DNA of 64,000 bases. Origin: an uncultured Acidobacteriota bacterium (GTDB lineage Bacteria > Acidobacteriota > Blastocatellia > Pyrinomonadales > Pyrinomonadaceae). The position numbers and the translations under genes were made by a program. Location of the stretch: assembly GCA_937859595.1 (NCBI GenBank), contig CALMAH010000014.1, positions 62,001-126,000 of the forward strand, given 5' to 3'. Position 1 is the stretch's first letter; each line of letters starts with the position of its first letter. Below the pieces are notes generated by a model. The model was not told the DNA's origin, made no database searches, and saw only the letters and a program-made list of their open reading frames with translations. Below are positions 17,185 to 25,748 of this stretch, one piece after another.

Positions 17185-19962
17185 CTATTGGCCGGCTGCT
17201 TTTGCCTTGGCAAAATCACCCGCCTTGAAGATGGAGATCCTCTGGGCATTCAGATGTCTCTTTACCGCGGCATTCACCTCTTCCAGCGTTAGGGCCGCGA
17301 TCCTTCTCTCAAGCTCGGCGTTCCACTCCATCGTCCGCCCCAGGTCGAGATAGTTCGCCAGGGTCGAGGCGATATTGTTGTCCGCCGCACGCTGCCGCTG
17401 TTGTGCACCCAGGTAACCTTGCACAGCACCGGCAAGCTCCTCCTCCGTAAAGCCGTCCTTCAACACACGCTCGATCTCTTCCATGAACGCCTTTTCCAGA
17501 CGGTCGCGGTTTTCCGGTGCATAGATCGCGTTCCCGACAAAGGCTCCGGCGTCCCCGACTGATGGCGTCTGCAGCCCCGCGCCCACTCCGTAGCTGATGC
17601 CTTCTTGCTGACGGATCCGTGTCGCCAGCCGCGAATTCAGGAAACCGCCTCCGATTATCGAACTCGCGATCTGCATCGCCGGATAATCCGGGTGATCGGT
17701 GTTCATCTGAACGTTGAGCCTCGCCAGGAAGAACGCATTGGCCTTGTCCGGTGTCTCAAAGTTCTGATTCGCCGCCGGTATGTCAAAAAAGCCGGTTACG
17801 ATCCGCTCGTAGGGCTTCGAGCTCTTCCACGACCCAAAGTGCCTTTCGAGTTGTTTTGCCATAGCCGCGGGGTCGAAATCACCAACTAATGCCACCTCGC
17901 CGCTTGAGGCTCCATAAAAGTCCTTGTGGAATGCCTTTACATCCTCAAGCGTCACGTTCCGCACATCTTCGATGCTCTCATCAAGTGTCCCGGAGTACCT
18001 GACATCACCGCGTGGATATCGGTTGAAGTGCTGCTGCATTGCCCTTATCGCAATGATCTGGGGCTCTCCCCTTCCCTGCTCAAGGCCCGTTATCTGTTGC
18101 AGCTTTAACGTGTCAAACTCGTTCTCCGGAAAACTCGGCTCTTTCAGTATCTCCGCAACGATGTCCAGCACCTCTGGCAGGTTCGCTCGGATCGTCTCTA
18201 TATTGACCGTCGTCTGCGTTGCCCCGCCAAAGATACCTACATTTGCCTTTAAACGGCTGAACTCGTCCTGTATCTGCTGCCGGGTACGAGTTGCGGTACC
18301 GCGATTCAACAAGGCCGCTGTCATGTTGCCCGCCGCCGCACGGTTCATTAGGCTTTTCTCATCGCCAAACCGAAGGCGGATCGTGGCAAATACCGTTTCG
18401 CCGCGATTCTTCTTCGGCAGGACTGCCGTTTGCAGGCCGCCGATCCGTGACCGTGTGGTCCTCGCCTCGATATTGGCCGGGGTCGGGTCAAACGCCTCGC
18501 CCTGAGCCACCGCCTCGCCACCCTTGTATTCGTTGATCATTTTCGCGAACTCGTCCCTATCCACCAGCGGGATCTCGGCACGGTCAGGGGCGTCGGTCGG
18601 TATGAACTTTGCCAACGTCCGGTTCGATTGCTTCAGGTAGTTTCGTGCCACTCGCTGGACGTCCTCCGGTGTCACGTTTCTTATCCGGTCTCGATGGATA
18701 AAGAACATTCGCCAGTCACCCTGAGCAATATATTCGCTCATCCCGAGGCCGACCCGGTTCGGGTCGTTCAGCGTCAATTCGATATTTGCAAGCAAACGTG
18801 TTCTCGCCCGATCGACCTCTTCCGCCGTCGGGGGTTCCTTTGCAAAACTTTCAACGGCCGAGATCATGATGTCTCGCACTTCGTTTTCGTCCCCTTCACG
18901 GTTGAGCTGGGCAGTAAACGACATAAAGCCAGGATCATGGAGTTGGAACGCATTCGACCCCACACCCGTGGCCTTTTTTGTCTCAACCAACAGCCGATAA
19001 AGTCTTCCGGATGGCGTATTCGTCATCACATGCGTTAGTATCGCCAGCGGAGCGGCATCAGGATGGGTGCCCGAAGGTATCCTGTAACCGGCCATTACCA
19101 ATTTGATATCCCCTGTGCGTCTTATGGTTACTCTCCGTTCGCCGTCCTGCGTCGGCTCCACCGTATAGATCTCCGGCAGCTTGCGGTCCGGTTTCGGGAT
19201 CACGCCAAAATGCTTTTTGATCAGCTCCAACGCCCGGGATTCTTCAAACTTGCCTGCCACCAGCAGCACCGCATTGTCCGGCTGATAGTACATCCGGTAA
19301 AAAGCCTGAAGTCTTTCGATAGGCACATTTTCAATATCCGAGCGGGCACCGATGGTGGTCTTGCCATAGTTGTGCCATTCGAAGGCGGCGGCCATCATCC
19401 GCTGCGAAGTTATGCGAAACGGATTGTTCTCGCCGGATTCGAATTCGTTCCGGACTACCGTATATTCGCTTTCAAGGTCTTTTTGGGCGATGAACGAATT
19501 GACCATCCGATCGGCTTCGAGGTCCAGTGCCCATTCCAGATTGTCGTCCGTAGCTGCAAAGGTCTCGAAATAATTTGTGCGGTCATACCAGGTCGTACCG
19601 TTTGGCGCCGCTCCCCGCTCGGTAAGCTCCTGCGGGATGTTCGGATGCCGCGGCGTCCCCTTGAACACGAGATGTTCAAGTAGGTGGGCCATTCCGGTCT
19701 CGCCATAGTTCTCGTGCCGCGAACCGACCAGATAAGTAACGTTTACCGTAATGGTTTGCTTGGTCTGGTCCGGGAAAAGCAGTATCCGCAATCCGTTGTC
19801 CATTCGGTACTCGGTGATCCCTTCGACCGACGTGACCCGGACAATGCCATCGGGGATCTTTACCGCTTGCTGTGCGGGTACAGCAACGACAAGGCCATTC
19901 ATCAGAAGAGAACAAATGGCGAAACTTAACAAAATCGGACGCAGTAATACTTGTTTGTTCAT
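17185..19962 (-). CDS. Secreted M16 zinc metallopeptidase, double-domain
   Basis: The 925-residue protein has a signal peptide (LSFAICSLLMNGLVVAVPA). It contains two M16 halves joined by a linker at about 470-510. The N-terminal half has the inverted zinc motif HLLEH (His93, Glu96, His97) and the distal ligand Glu173 in VVRNEFE, so it should be catalytic. The second half (about 515-925) keeps the fold but lacks HxxEH. It has the R/Y-type substrate-binding motif GISYGVGAGL, as in the non-catalytic half of such clamshell peptidases. It likely degrades peptides in the periplasm. The gene stands alone. Confidence 0.92.
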   Translation of the reverse strand: MNKQVLLRPILLSFAICSLLMNGLVVAVPAQQAVKIPDGIVRVTSVEGITEYRMDNGLRILLFPDQTKQTITVNVTYLVGSRHENYGETGMAHLLEHLVFKGTPRHPNIPQELTERGAAPNGTTWYDRTNYFETFAATDDNLEWALDLEADRMVNSFIAQKDLESEYTVVRNEFESGENNPFRITSQRMMAAAFEWHNYGKTTIGARSDIENVPIERLQAFYRMYYQPDNAVLLVAGKFEESRALELIKKHFGVIPKPDRKLPEIYTVEPTQDGERRVTIRRTGDIKLVMAGYRIPSGTHPDAAPLAILTHVMTNTPSGRLYRLLVETKKATGVGSNAFQLHDPGFMSFTAQLNREGDENEVRDIMISAVESFAKEPPTAEEVDRARTRLLANIELTLNDPNRVGLGMSEYIAQGDWRMFFIHRDRIRNVTPEDVQRVARNYLKQSNRTLAKFIPTDAPDRAEIPLVDRDEFAKMINEYKGGEAVAQGEAFDPTPANIEARTTRSRIGGLQTAVLPKKNRGETVFATIRLRFGDEKSLMNRAAAGNMTAALLNRGTATRTRQQIQDEFSRLKANVGIFGGATQTTVNIETIRANLPEVLDIVAEILKEPSFPENEFDTLKLQQITGLEQGRGEPQIIAIRAMQQHFNRYPRGDVRYSGTLDESIEDVRNVTLEDVKAFHKDFYGASSGEVALVGDFDPAAMAKQLERHFGSWKSSKPYERIVTGFFDIPAANQNFETPDKANAFFLARLNVQMNTDHPDYPAMQIASSIIGGGFLNSRLATRIRQQEGISYGVGAGLQTPSVGDAGAFVGNAIYAPENRDRLEKAFMEEIERVLKDGFTEEELAGAVQGYLGAQQRQRAADNNIASTLANYLDLGRTMEWNAELERRIAALTLEEVNAAVKRHLNAQRISIFKAGDFAKAKAAGQ

Positions 19963-20037
19963 ATTAAACCCCTCAATACTCGTAACGTGTATAGGTTAAG
20001 ATCGGTTAACTCGAAAGACAGCAACCTTTAGATCCGG

Positions 20038-20334
20038 CTAACGATCCCTGAACGGACCGCGAATGTGGAGCAGGGTCACCTTCTTTCCGTCAAAATGAAA
20101 AAGAACGTTGTATCGACCAATGACAAGAACTCTGGTTTCCGCCGTATAGAGCTGCTGTTGCGGCGCTAGCGGACACGCCAAAGGCGATCGGGTGAGTTGC
20201 TCCCTTATCCGATCACGCATCTCGAAGTACCACTCTGCCGCCTGCTCCGGTCCCCAAGCCTCACAACCCCATTCAAACGATGCGTCGAGATCGGCAACGG
20301 CCTGATCGGTGAATTCGACCTTGTAGCGCCTCAT
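20038..20334 (-). CDS. RelE/ParE-family toxin
   Basis: This 98-residue basic protein fits the ParE/RelE fold: an N-terminal MRRYKVEFTDQAVADLDASFEW, a helical hairpin with AAEWYFEMRDRIREQL, and C-terminal strands with TRVLVIGRYNVLFHFDGKKVTLLHIRGPFRD. The R-x-L-x-I-x-x-Y and V-x-x-L-x-I-R-G pattern is characteristic. It overlaps the upstream antitoxin gene by 4 bp (20331-20334), as in a coupled type II operon. ParE-type members poison gyrase and RelE-type members cut mRNA on the ribosome; sequence alone does not settle which applies. Confidence 0.9.
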   Translation of the reverse strand: MRRYKVEFTDQAVADLDASFEWGCEAWGPEQAAEWYFEMRDRIREQLTRSPLACPLAPQQQLYTAETRVLVIGRYNVLFHFDGKKVTLLHIRGPFRDR

Positions 20335-20624
20335 TTGCCAAGCCGCGTTTTGTGCCTTTTCTCAAACTCCCGAAACACCAGTTCAGCTGGCTTTGTCCGG
20401 CCAGCATTCATATCTTCATAACCGCGATTCACGCTCGCGATAAATTCGATGTTCTCTTTCTCGCGTATATATTCGTCGTAGGACTCAGCGTCGATCACCA
20501 CCATATCCGCTTTTCCGTTGACAGTGAGCACGATCGGCTGTCTGGTTTTTTTTAGCTGACGCCTGAATTTTGCCGTGTCTCTCTTAAAGACGCTCAGACT
20601 TTGGATGTCGCGAGAAAGTTTCAT
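20331..20624 (-). CDS. Phd/YefM-family antitoxin
   Basis: This 97-residue protein is the partner of the RelE/ParE toxin. Residues about 1-60 match the Phd/YefM DNA-binding domain (SVFKRDTAKFRRQLKKTRQPIVLTVNGKADMVVIDAESYDEY), including the common L-T-x-N-G-K and V-I-D-x-E-S-Y-D motifs. The C-terminal part is a helical toxin-neutralising tail (GRTKPAELVFREFEKRH). The pair is probably autoregulated by the complex. It sits 57 bp downstream of lipA on the same strand, with no sign of a mobile element. Confidence 0.9.
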   Translation of the reverse strand: MKLSRDIQSLSVFKRDTAKFRRQLKKTRQPIVLTVNGKADMVVIDAESYDEYIREKENIEFIASVNRGYEDMNAGRTKPAELVFREFEKRHKTRLGK

Positions 20625-20681
20625 GGTCTTAGTCTACCATACGTTGCGAAATCTGATGCAAATATAGCAAGCTCCGTTTAA

Positions 20682-21593
20682 CTATGACGCCTGCTCGCGG
20701 GCGTGATAAGAGCTCCGCGTCAGCGGCGACGATTCGACGTGTTTGAAGCCCATTGCCTCTCCGATCTTCTTCCATTCGGCAAATTCGTCGGGCGTTACAT
20801 ACCGCTCCACCGGCAGTCGTTTTTCGTAAGGCTGTAGATACTGTCCTATGGTCATAATGTCGCAAGAGGCCTTTCGCAGATCGCGCATAAGATCGACGAC
20901 CTCTTCGAAGGTCTCGCCAAGGCCCGCCATTATGCCGCTCTTCGTCAGCATCGATGGCATTTGAGTATCGCGAAAACGGGCAGCACGTTCCAGCAGTTCC
21001 ATCGACTGATCGTATTTCGCATCGGGCCGAACACGGCGATAGAGCCTGGCTATCGTCTCCGTGTTGTGGTTGAGCACATCCGGCCTCGCATTCAATACAT
21101 TGTTCAGCGCATCCTCGTCGCCGTTGAAATCGGGAATGAGAACCTCGACCTTACAGCCGGGATTCAGTTCGCGAACTTTCACGATAGTCTCAGCCCAGTG
21201 CATCGATCCACCGTCCGGCAGATCGTCTCGGTTGACCGAAGTTATGACCGCATGTTCCAGTTCCAAATGCTTTACAGCCTCGGCAACGTGCGTCGGTTCC
21301 ATCGGATCCAGGTCCATCGGCTTGCCCTTATTGACAGCACAAAAACCGCAATGCCGAGTGCACGTGTCACCGCCGAGCATAAATGTCGCGGTCTTGTCCG
21401 TCCAGCATTCGAAGATGTTCGGACAGCGAGCCTCCTGGCAAACCGTATGCAGGTTCAGCCCTTCGATCAGGTTCAGAACCTTGTTCTGATTCGTGGGGGC
21501 TCCGAGCTTTATCTTCAGCCAATCGGGCTTTTTCAGCCTCAGCCTGTTCTTCCGATTAAGGAATTTCTGAACTAGTACCTTCTCTTCGATCAT
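20682..21593 (-). CDS. lipA: Lipoyl synthase LipA
   Basis: LipA is a radical SAM enzyme that inserts two sulfurs into octanoyl-lipoyl domains. The 303-residue protein carries both iron-sulfur cluster motifs. The auxiliary cluster uses Cys52, Cys57 and Cys63 (CQEARCPNIFEC). The radical SAM cluster uses Cys78, Cys82 and Cys85 (CTRHCGFC). The C-terminal SSPLTRSSYHA segment carries the conserved Ser that ligates the auxiliary cluster. No lipB or lipoate-dependent complex gene is nearby. The upstream 535 bp is repeat-rich spacer. Confidence 0.96.
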   Translation of the reverse strand: MIEEKVLVQKFLNRKNRLRLKKPDWLKIKLGAPTNQNKVLNLIEGLNLHTVCQEARCPNIFECWTDKTATFMLGGDTCTRHCGFCAVNKGKPMDLDPMEPTHVAEAVKHLELEHAVITSVNRDDLPDGGSMHWAETIVKVRELNPGCKVEVLIPDFNGDEDALNNVLNARPDVLNHNTETIARLYRRVRPDAKYDQSMELLERAARFRDTQMPSMLTKSGIMAGLGETFEEVVDLMRDLRKASCDIMTIGQYLQPYEKRLPVERYVTPDEFAEWKKIGEAMGFKHVESSPLTRSSYHAREQAS

Positions 21594-21697
21594 ATTGAAA
21601 AACGTCCAAACAAATATCTTATCATTTCGGCGTGATCGATGTCCCTTTCCTTTGCTCGGCCCCCACCGGATCCTCCGTTCCGGCCCGTTTGCCTTTC

Positions 21698-21733
21698 AAA
21701 TCATGCAAATCGTGCAAATCGTGCAAATCGCGC
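21698..21733. repeat. Four tandem copies of a 9-bp unit
   Basis: The units are AAATCATGC, AAATCGTGC, AAATCGTGC and AAATCGCGC: two identical copies flanked by one-base variants, followed by AAAA. This is a short slippage-type array in the lipA upstream spacer. Confidence 0.9.
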
Positions 21734-21802
21734 AAAACACCTCTTTTCTCCCAATTCACAATGTTCTTGCTCGAAGGATTTTGAGATGATGAACGTGCGG
21801 AA

Positions 21803-21822
21803 GAGGTGCTGGCGGGCACCTC
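21803..21822. repeat. Perfect 7-bp hairpin in the lipA upstream spacer
   Basis: GAGGTGC (21803-21809) and GCACCTC (21816-21822) form a stem with a 6-nt loop. No T-run follows on either strand. Confidence 0.5.
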
Positions 21823-21960
21823 GCGGATGATCAGTTGTCGAATGCGGAGTGTGGTGCCCGGATTCGACGGGAACAAGGGGGATCTCGGCCCAAGGGCTTT
21901 GGGCTTTCGTTTTAGGTTTTCGATCTTTGAAGTTTTAAACTCCGGCTCTTGATCCGCGTT

Positions 21961-22083
21961 GGGGAACGCATTCTGGTGAACGCATCCTGGTGAACGCATC
22001 CTGGTGAACGCATTCTTGGGGAACGCACACCGGTGAACCCATCTTGGGGAACGCATTCTTGGGGAACGCACCTTGGTGAACCC
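21961..22083. repeat. Degenerate 14-15-bp minisatellite, about nine units
   Basis: The consensus unit is GGTGAACGCATCCT. Successive units alternate GGTGAACG and GGGGAACG openings with CATTCT, CATCCT, CACACC, CATCTT and CACCTT ends. Two adjacent copies (21975-22002) are identical. Most units are 14 bp and two are 15 bp, so it is not reading-frame constrained. Confidence 0.9.
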
Positions 22084-22128
22084 GGCACAATGGGGTCGGC
22101 AGGTGGCCTGTTCGGGCACTCGATAAGA

Positions 22129-22356
22129 TCAGCTTTTCCGGCCTTCGTCGCTTTTGAGGCGGTAGGTGCTGAAGGTCAGCAACACGACACCGACTAGAAA
22201 GATGACAATTGCGAGAACATCCTCAACAAACCATGTCGAGTCTGCCTGTGCAGCAGCGCGTTTTGAGACTGCAATAAAATAGAGATATGCGCTAAAGGCC
22301 AGCATCGCCACCGAAATGGCCCGATAAAGTTTCAGCCGGCCGGTCACTGTCTTCAT
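22129..22356 (-). CDS. Small two-helix membrane protein
   Basis: The 75-residue product has two hydrophobic helices (about 12-30 and 45-62) with short charged ends: LYRAISVAMLAFSAYLYFIAV and VLAIVIFLVGVVLLTFSTY. It is not a family I recognise. Its start overlaps the aspS stop by 4 bp (22353-22356), an ATGA junction, so it is translationally coupled to aspS and probably real. The function cannot be inferred from that position. Confidence 0.65.
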   Translation of the reverse strand: MKTVTGRLKLYRAISVAMLAFSAYLYFIAVSKRAAAQADSTWFVEDVLAIVIFLVGVVLLTFSTYRLKSDEGRKS

Positions 22357-24161
22357 TCCTTCACTTCGATGCCAAGCTCATCAAGCTGCGACACTTCCAC
22401 CGTTCCCGGCGAGTCCATCATCAGGTCCTGTGCCGAGGCCGTTTTCGGAAACGCCATCACGTCACGAATGTTCTCCGTCCCACACAGGATCATACATGTG
22501 CGCTCTATACCGGCAGCAAAACCGCCATGCGGCGGCGTCCCAAATTCAAGAGCGTCCAGAAAAAAGCCGAATTGCGAACGCGCCGATTCGGGCGTCATTC
22601 CCAGAGCTTTGAAATTCAACGCCTGCACGTCCTTCTGGTGGATACGTATCGAGCCGCCGGCACACTCATAACCGTTTATCACGGCGTCGTATGCCTTTGC
22701 CCTGACCTTCCCGAGCAGATGACGCTCTGATTCGTTCTCGATCGCGGCCTTGAAAATCGCAAGGTCTTCGTCCATCGGCGAAGTAAAGGGATGATGCGCG
22801 GCTATGTAAGTGTCCGTCTCGTCGTCATATTCGAACATCGGGAATTCGGTTACGATAAGACATTCATAGCGGCTCCGATCGATCAGGCCCTCGCGGCGGG
22901 CTATCTCATTACGCAACGCACCCAGCGATGCCGCAACAACGCTCTTTCGGCCGGCTACTATCAGAACGGCGTCGCCTTTTTCGGCACCGGTCGTTGAGGC
23001 CAGTTCTTCGATCTTTGACTCGCCAAGCACCTTGAGTAGTGATGAAGTTATCTCATCACCGATCTTGATCCACGCCAACGCACCGGCACCGTAGCGTTTC
23101 ACAAAATCCTGCAGTTCATCAAGCTGCTTGCGGGAGTAATCGGAGCGGCCTTTGACCACCAGACATTTTATCTCGCCGCCTTTCGTAAAGATGTCGGCAA
23201 ATGGAGTGAAATCCGTATCACGAACATTGTCAGAAATGTCGATAAGCTCCATCCCGAAACGCAGGTCCGGTTTGTCAGAGCCGTATCGCCCCATCGCTTC
23301 GGCATAGGTCATTCGCGGCCATTCCCCGGGGAGATCGACATCGATCAGTCGAAAAACATGCCCGAACATCCCCTCCATCTCGCGATAGACGGCCTCGCGG
23401 TTGACAAACGACATCTCCATATCGAGCTGCGTAAATTCGGGCTGCCGGTCGGCGCGGAGGTCTTCGTCGCGAAAGCACCGGGCGATCTGATAATACTTGT
23501 CGAAACCGGCGATCATCGTTATCTGCTTAAGTATCTGCGGAGATTGCGGCAACGCAAAAAATTTGCCGGTATGAATACGCGAGGGCACGATAAAATCTCT
23601 CGCGCCTTCAGGCGTCGATTTCAGCAATATCGGCGTTTCTATCTCGATGAATCCCCGATTGTCAAAATACTCGCGTATCCTGGCGACCGCCTTTGCACGC
23701 ATTCTAATATTGTGCTGAAGCTGCGGGCGGCGCAGGTCGAGATAGCGGTATTTCAACCGCGTTTCCTCGGCCGCGAGATTTTCGCTGCCCGCGACCTCAA
23801 GCTGAAAGGGCGGCACGGCGGCATCGTTCAGAATAAGAAGCTCGCTGACCTTTACCTCGATCTCGCCGGTCGCCAGCTTTATGTTCTTTGCACCTTCATC
23901 TCGCTTTACGACCACCCCCCTTACCGCAATGACGAATTCCCCGCGGATCGACTTCGCCTTTGCATGAGCTTCTTCAGCAGTCTCGGAGCTGACAACGACC
24001 TGCGTCAGTCCCTCTCGGTCGCGGAGGTCGATAAACGTAAAAACGCCGAAATCGCGCTTCTTCGCGACCCAGCCCATCAAAACAACAGATTCGCCAATAT
24101 GGCTTTCGCGCAGTTCGCCGCAAGTGTGCGACCGTTCCAAATTTCCAAGAGTATCCAGCAT
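22353..24161 (-). CDS. aspS: Aspartyl-tRNA synthetase
   Basis: The 602-residue enzyme has the bacterial AspRS layout: an N-terminal OB-fold anticodon-binding domain (HTCGELRESHIGESVVLMGWV), a class II catalytic core and a GAD insertion at about 290-420. Class II motifs are visible: motif 1 in IRMRAKAVARIREYFDNRGFIEIETPIL, motif 2 in QIARCFRDEDLRADRQPEFTQLD, and motif 3 in GGFAAGIERTCMIL. It charges tRNA-Asp, and as no gatCAB genes are seen it is unknown whether it is discriminating. The ATG is immediately preceded by a hairpin plus T-rich tract with no Shine-Dalgarno, which is unusual. Confidence 0.95.
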   Translation of the reverse strand: MLDTLGNLERSHTCGELRESHIGESVVLMGWVAKKRDFGVFTFIDLRDREGLTQVVVSSETAEEAHAKAKSIRGEFVIAVRGVVVKRDEGAKNIKLATGEIEVKVSELLILNDAAVPPFQLEVAGSENLAAEETRLKYRYLDLRRPQLQHNIRMRAKAVARIREYFDNRGFIEIETPILLKSTPEGARDFIVPSRIHTGKFFALPQSPQILKQITMIAGFDKYYQIARCFRDEDLRADRQPEFTQLDMEMSFVNREAVYREMEGMFGHVFRLIDVDLPGEWPRMTYAEAMGRYGSDKPDLRFGMELIDISDNVRDTDFTPFADIFTKGGEIKCLVVKGRSDYSRKQLDELQDFVKRYGAGALAWIKIGDEITSSLLKVLGESKIEELASTTGAEKGDAVLIVAGRKSVVAASLGALRNEIARREGLIDRSRYECLIVTEFPMFEYDDETDTYIAAHHPFTSPMDEDLAIFKAAIENESERHLLGKVRAKAYDAVINGYECAGGSIRIHQKDVQALNFKALGMTPESARSQFGFFLDALEFGTPPHGGFAAGIERTCMILCGTENIRDVMAFPKTASAQDLMMDSPGTVEVSQLDELGIEVKE

Positions 24162-24173
24162 AAAAATAAAAAC

Positions 24174-24201
24174 GCCTTTCGGTTTGCGACAAACGAAAGG
24201 C
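24174..24201 (-). promoter_or_regulatory. Hairpin plus T-rich tract abutting the aspS start codon
   Basis: On the minus strand GCCTTTC/GAAAGGC and GTTTG/CAAAC form a 12-bp stem with one bulge and a 3-nt loop. GTTTTTATTTTT then runs straight into the ATG at 24161. It looks like an intrinsic terminator, but there is no room for a promoter or ribosome site between it and aspS, so it may act as an attenuator or translation control element. Confidence 0.6.
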
Positions 24202-24321
24202 AGAACGTTAAAAGAATTAACGCTTGCCTACGTATTATTATTGTCGTTAACCCGAACTGCGTTCATAAAACAAATGTGATGATACAGGAATTCGTTTTCT
24301 TTTGGCAAACTCGCTGGCTTC

Positions 24322-24861
24322 TCACCGTTTTGAACTCGGTGGTTGGTAGGTGAGCACAATCAAGAAAAAATCTGCAAGTTTGTCACTTGAATCGACCTTG
24401 GCAATGAAGTTTGCGTCGGAACCAACAAATGAAGCAATGAGTGTCGAATCCTTTAGAAGCACCACCATCAAATCCTGCTCATTTACATTTTGTCGTTGCC
24501 GCCATTCTATTTTGTTCTGCAAAAAGTTTATTTGGCGCTCAATCGCATCCGAGTTTAGGTGTGTCTGTTTCCTCAACTTTTCAAAATATTCGGGGAAATA
24601 CTGGGCACTGTAATTTGCGGCCATTTTTCCAATGTCATGCGTGATCGTAAACCCATCGCTTCTAACTATCGCTCCGACATGGGAATCAATGCCCCGCCGT
24701 CGCTCATAAGCATAACCGTCAGGCAGCTGAATATTGCCTGGGGCCGATACGGACTTAGCATTCGCCAAGGCAGGGGAATTGCTTTGTGCGGATGAACAAC
24801 AAACCACAAAGAACAATATAGTTGTGTATTTGATCAGTTCAACAACGAAATTACTTTGCAT
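24322..24861 (-). CDS. Secreted hypothetical protein
   Basis: The frame is open from 24879, but the ATG at 24861 is preferred because CGGAG lies 5 nt upstream. The 179-residue product starts with a hydrophobic segment (IKYTTILFFVVCCSSAQS) that could be a lipoprotein or ordinary signal peptide. The mature part has YERRRGIDSHVGAIVRSDGFTITHDIGK, then a helical region (SAQYFPEYFEKLRKQTHL) and a final beta part (LMVVLLKDSTLIASFVGSDANFIAKVDS). I recognise no family. Codon use is more AT-rich than its neighbours, which hints at a different history, though weakly. Confidence 0.65.
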   Translation of the reverse strand: MQSNFVVELIKYTTILFFVVCCSSAQSNSPALANAKSVSAPGNIQLPDGYAYERRRGIDSHVGAIVRSDGFTITHDIGKMAANYSAQYFPEYFEKLRKQTHLNSDAIERQINFLQNKIEWRQRQNVNEQDLMVVLLKDSTLIASFVGSDANFIAKVDSSDKLADFFLIVLTYQPPSSKR

Positions 24862-24905
24862 AGAATCTCCGAGAACCAATTAGATCTTTTCAAACTAGGA
24901 ACGAA

Positions 24906-25745
24906 CTAAAAATAAAATCTTGCAAAGTAGTACAGGATCGGTGCGTTCAATAGCAAACTATCCAGCCGGTCGAGCAGGCCGCCGTGGCCGGGCAGGATAT
25001 TTGCCGCGTCTTTCGTATTGGAACCGCGCTTCATCGCGCTTTCGGCCAGATCGCCGAGCACACCGACCGCCGCCATTACGACAGCCAGCGGGATCGAAAA
25101 CATATACGGGAGTTCCGGAAAGAACAGCCATGTGCAAAGTGCCGCAAAACCGGCCGCCGCGATCAAGCCGCCGATCAGTCCTTCGACCGTTTTTCCGGGC
25201 GAGATCGCCGGTGCCAGCTTGTGTTTGCCCATCGCGCGGCCCGCAAAATATGCTCCTGCGTCGGAACCGAAAAGAACCACCAGAAAAAAGAGCAGAAGTT
25301 TCGTTGAGAGATCGGGAACGGCCTCAAATCCGACCCTTGTTGCGATCAGAAATCCACCCAGAAATGCAATGTAAAACACGCCCAGCAGAGTTACCCCTAT
25401 GCCGGCAAGCATCTTCGAAAAGTCCTTTTGAAATCGGAACGCCTGAGTGACCAGGACAGCGGCTACGAACAATGCCAGTGTGAGTATCAGAAGTTCGGGG
25501 GCCTTTGCCGGAGCATCGAAAACAAAGGCGACAACCAGCGCCGTGGCACCGATATAGGCAACAGAGGCGTCTGCCTTTAGCTCAAGCTTTTTCGTCAGGG
25601 AATAGAACTCGAACATCCCGGCTGCCAGGGCGAGCACGGCAATAACGACGAATATCCATACCGTTTCGGGCACCCAAAGCGGGAGGACGATAGACGCGAC
25701 AAGGATAGGAAGCGCGACAGCAGCGGTCAACAGGCGAGTCTTCAT
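24906..25745 (-). CDS. cdsA: Phosphatidate cytidylyltransferase CdsA
   Basis: CdsA makes CDP-diacylglycerol from phosphatidate and CTP, the branch point of phospholipid synthesis. The 279-residue protein is highly hydrophobic with about eight membrane helices. It carries the signature near its C-terminus: SPGKTVEGLIGGLIAA, then GVLGDLAESAMKRGSNTKDAANILPGHGGLLDRLDSLL, with the S-x-x-K-R-x-x-x-x-K-D motif. It is last in the pyrE-to-cdsA run and follows uppS after a broken gene; uppS-cdsA adjacency is a common arrangement. Confidence 0.95.
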   Translation of the reverse strand: MKTRLLTAAVALPILVASIVLPLWVPETVWIFVVIAVLALAAGMFEFYSLTKKLELKADASVAYIGATALVVAFVFDAPAKAPELLILTLALFVAAVLVTQAFRFQKDFSKMLAGIGVTLLGVFYIAFLGGFLIATRVGFEAVPDLSTKLLLFFLVVLFGSDAGAYFAGRAMGKHKLAPAISPGKTVEGLIGGLIAAAGFAALCTWLFFPELPYMFSIPLAVVMAAVGVLGDLAESAMKRGSNTKDAANILPGHGGLLDRLDSLLLNAPILYYFARFYF

Positions 25746-25748
25746 AGA

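Larger units (their letters stand above)
21594..22128. other. 535-bp non-coding, repeat-rich spacer between lipA and the small membrane protein
   Basis: I see no convincing gene here. The spacer holds a 9-bp tandem repeat (21698-21733), a perfect hairpin GAGGTGC/GCACCTC (21803-21822) and a 14-15-bp degenerate tandem array (21961-22083). A 165-codon minus-strand frame crosses all of these, but its product is made of the repeat translations (DLHDLHDLHDL and MRSPGCVHQ-like stretches). It has no domain, so I do not call it a gene. Confidence 0.7.

Noticed and set aside
21961..22083. CRISPR array
   Set aside because: The units are 14-15 bp with no spacers between them, and no cas genes are present; it is a minisatellite.
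21622..22119. 165-codon minus-strand gene in the repeat spacer
   Set aside because: Its product is built of the translated repeats and no domain is visible.
24162..24321. T-box riboswitch before aspS
   Set aside because: The leader has a hairpin plus T-tract but no T-box sequence or specifier arrangement that I could see.
23358..24353. 331-codon plus-strand frame antisense to aspS
   Set aside because: It lies almost entirely inside the well-supported aspS gene on the other strand and has no domain; it is a shadow.
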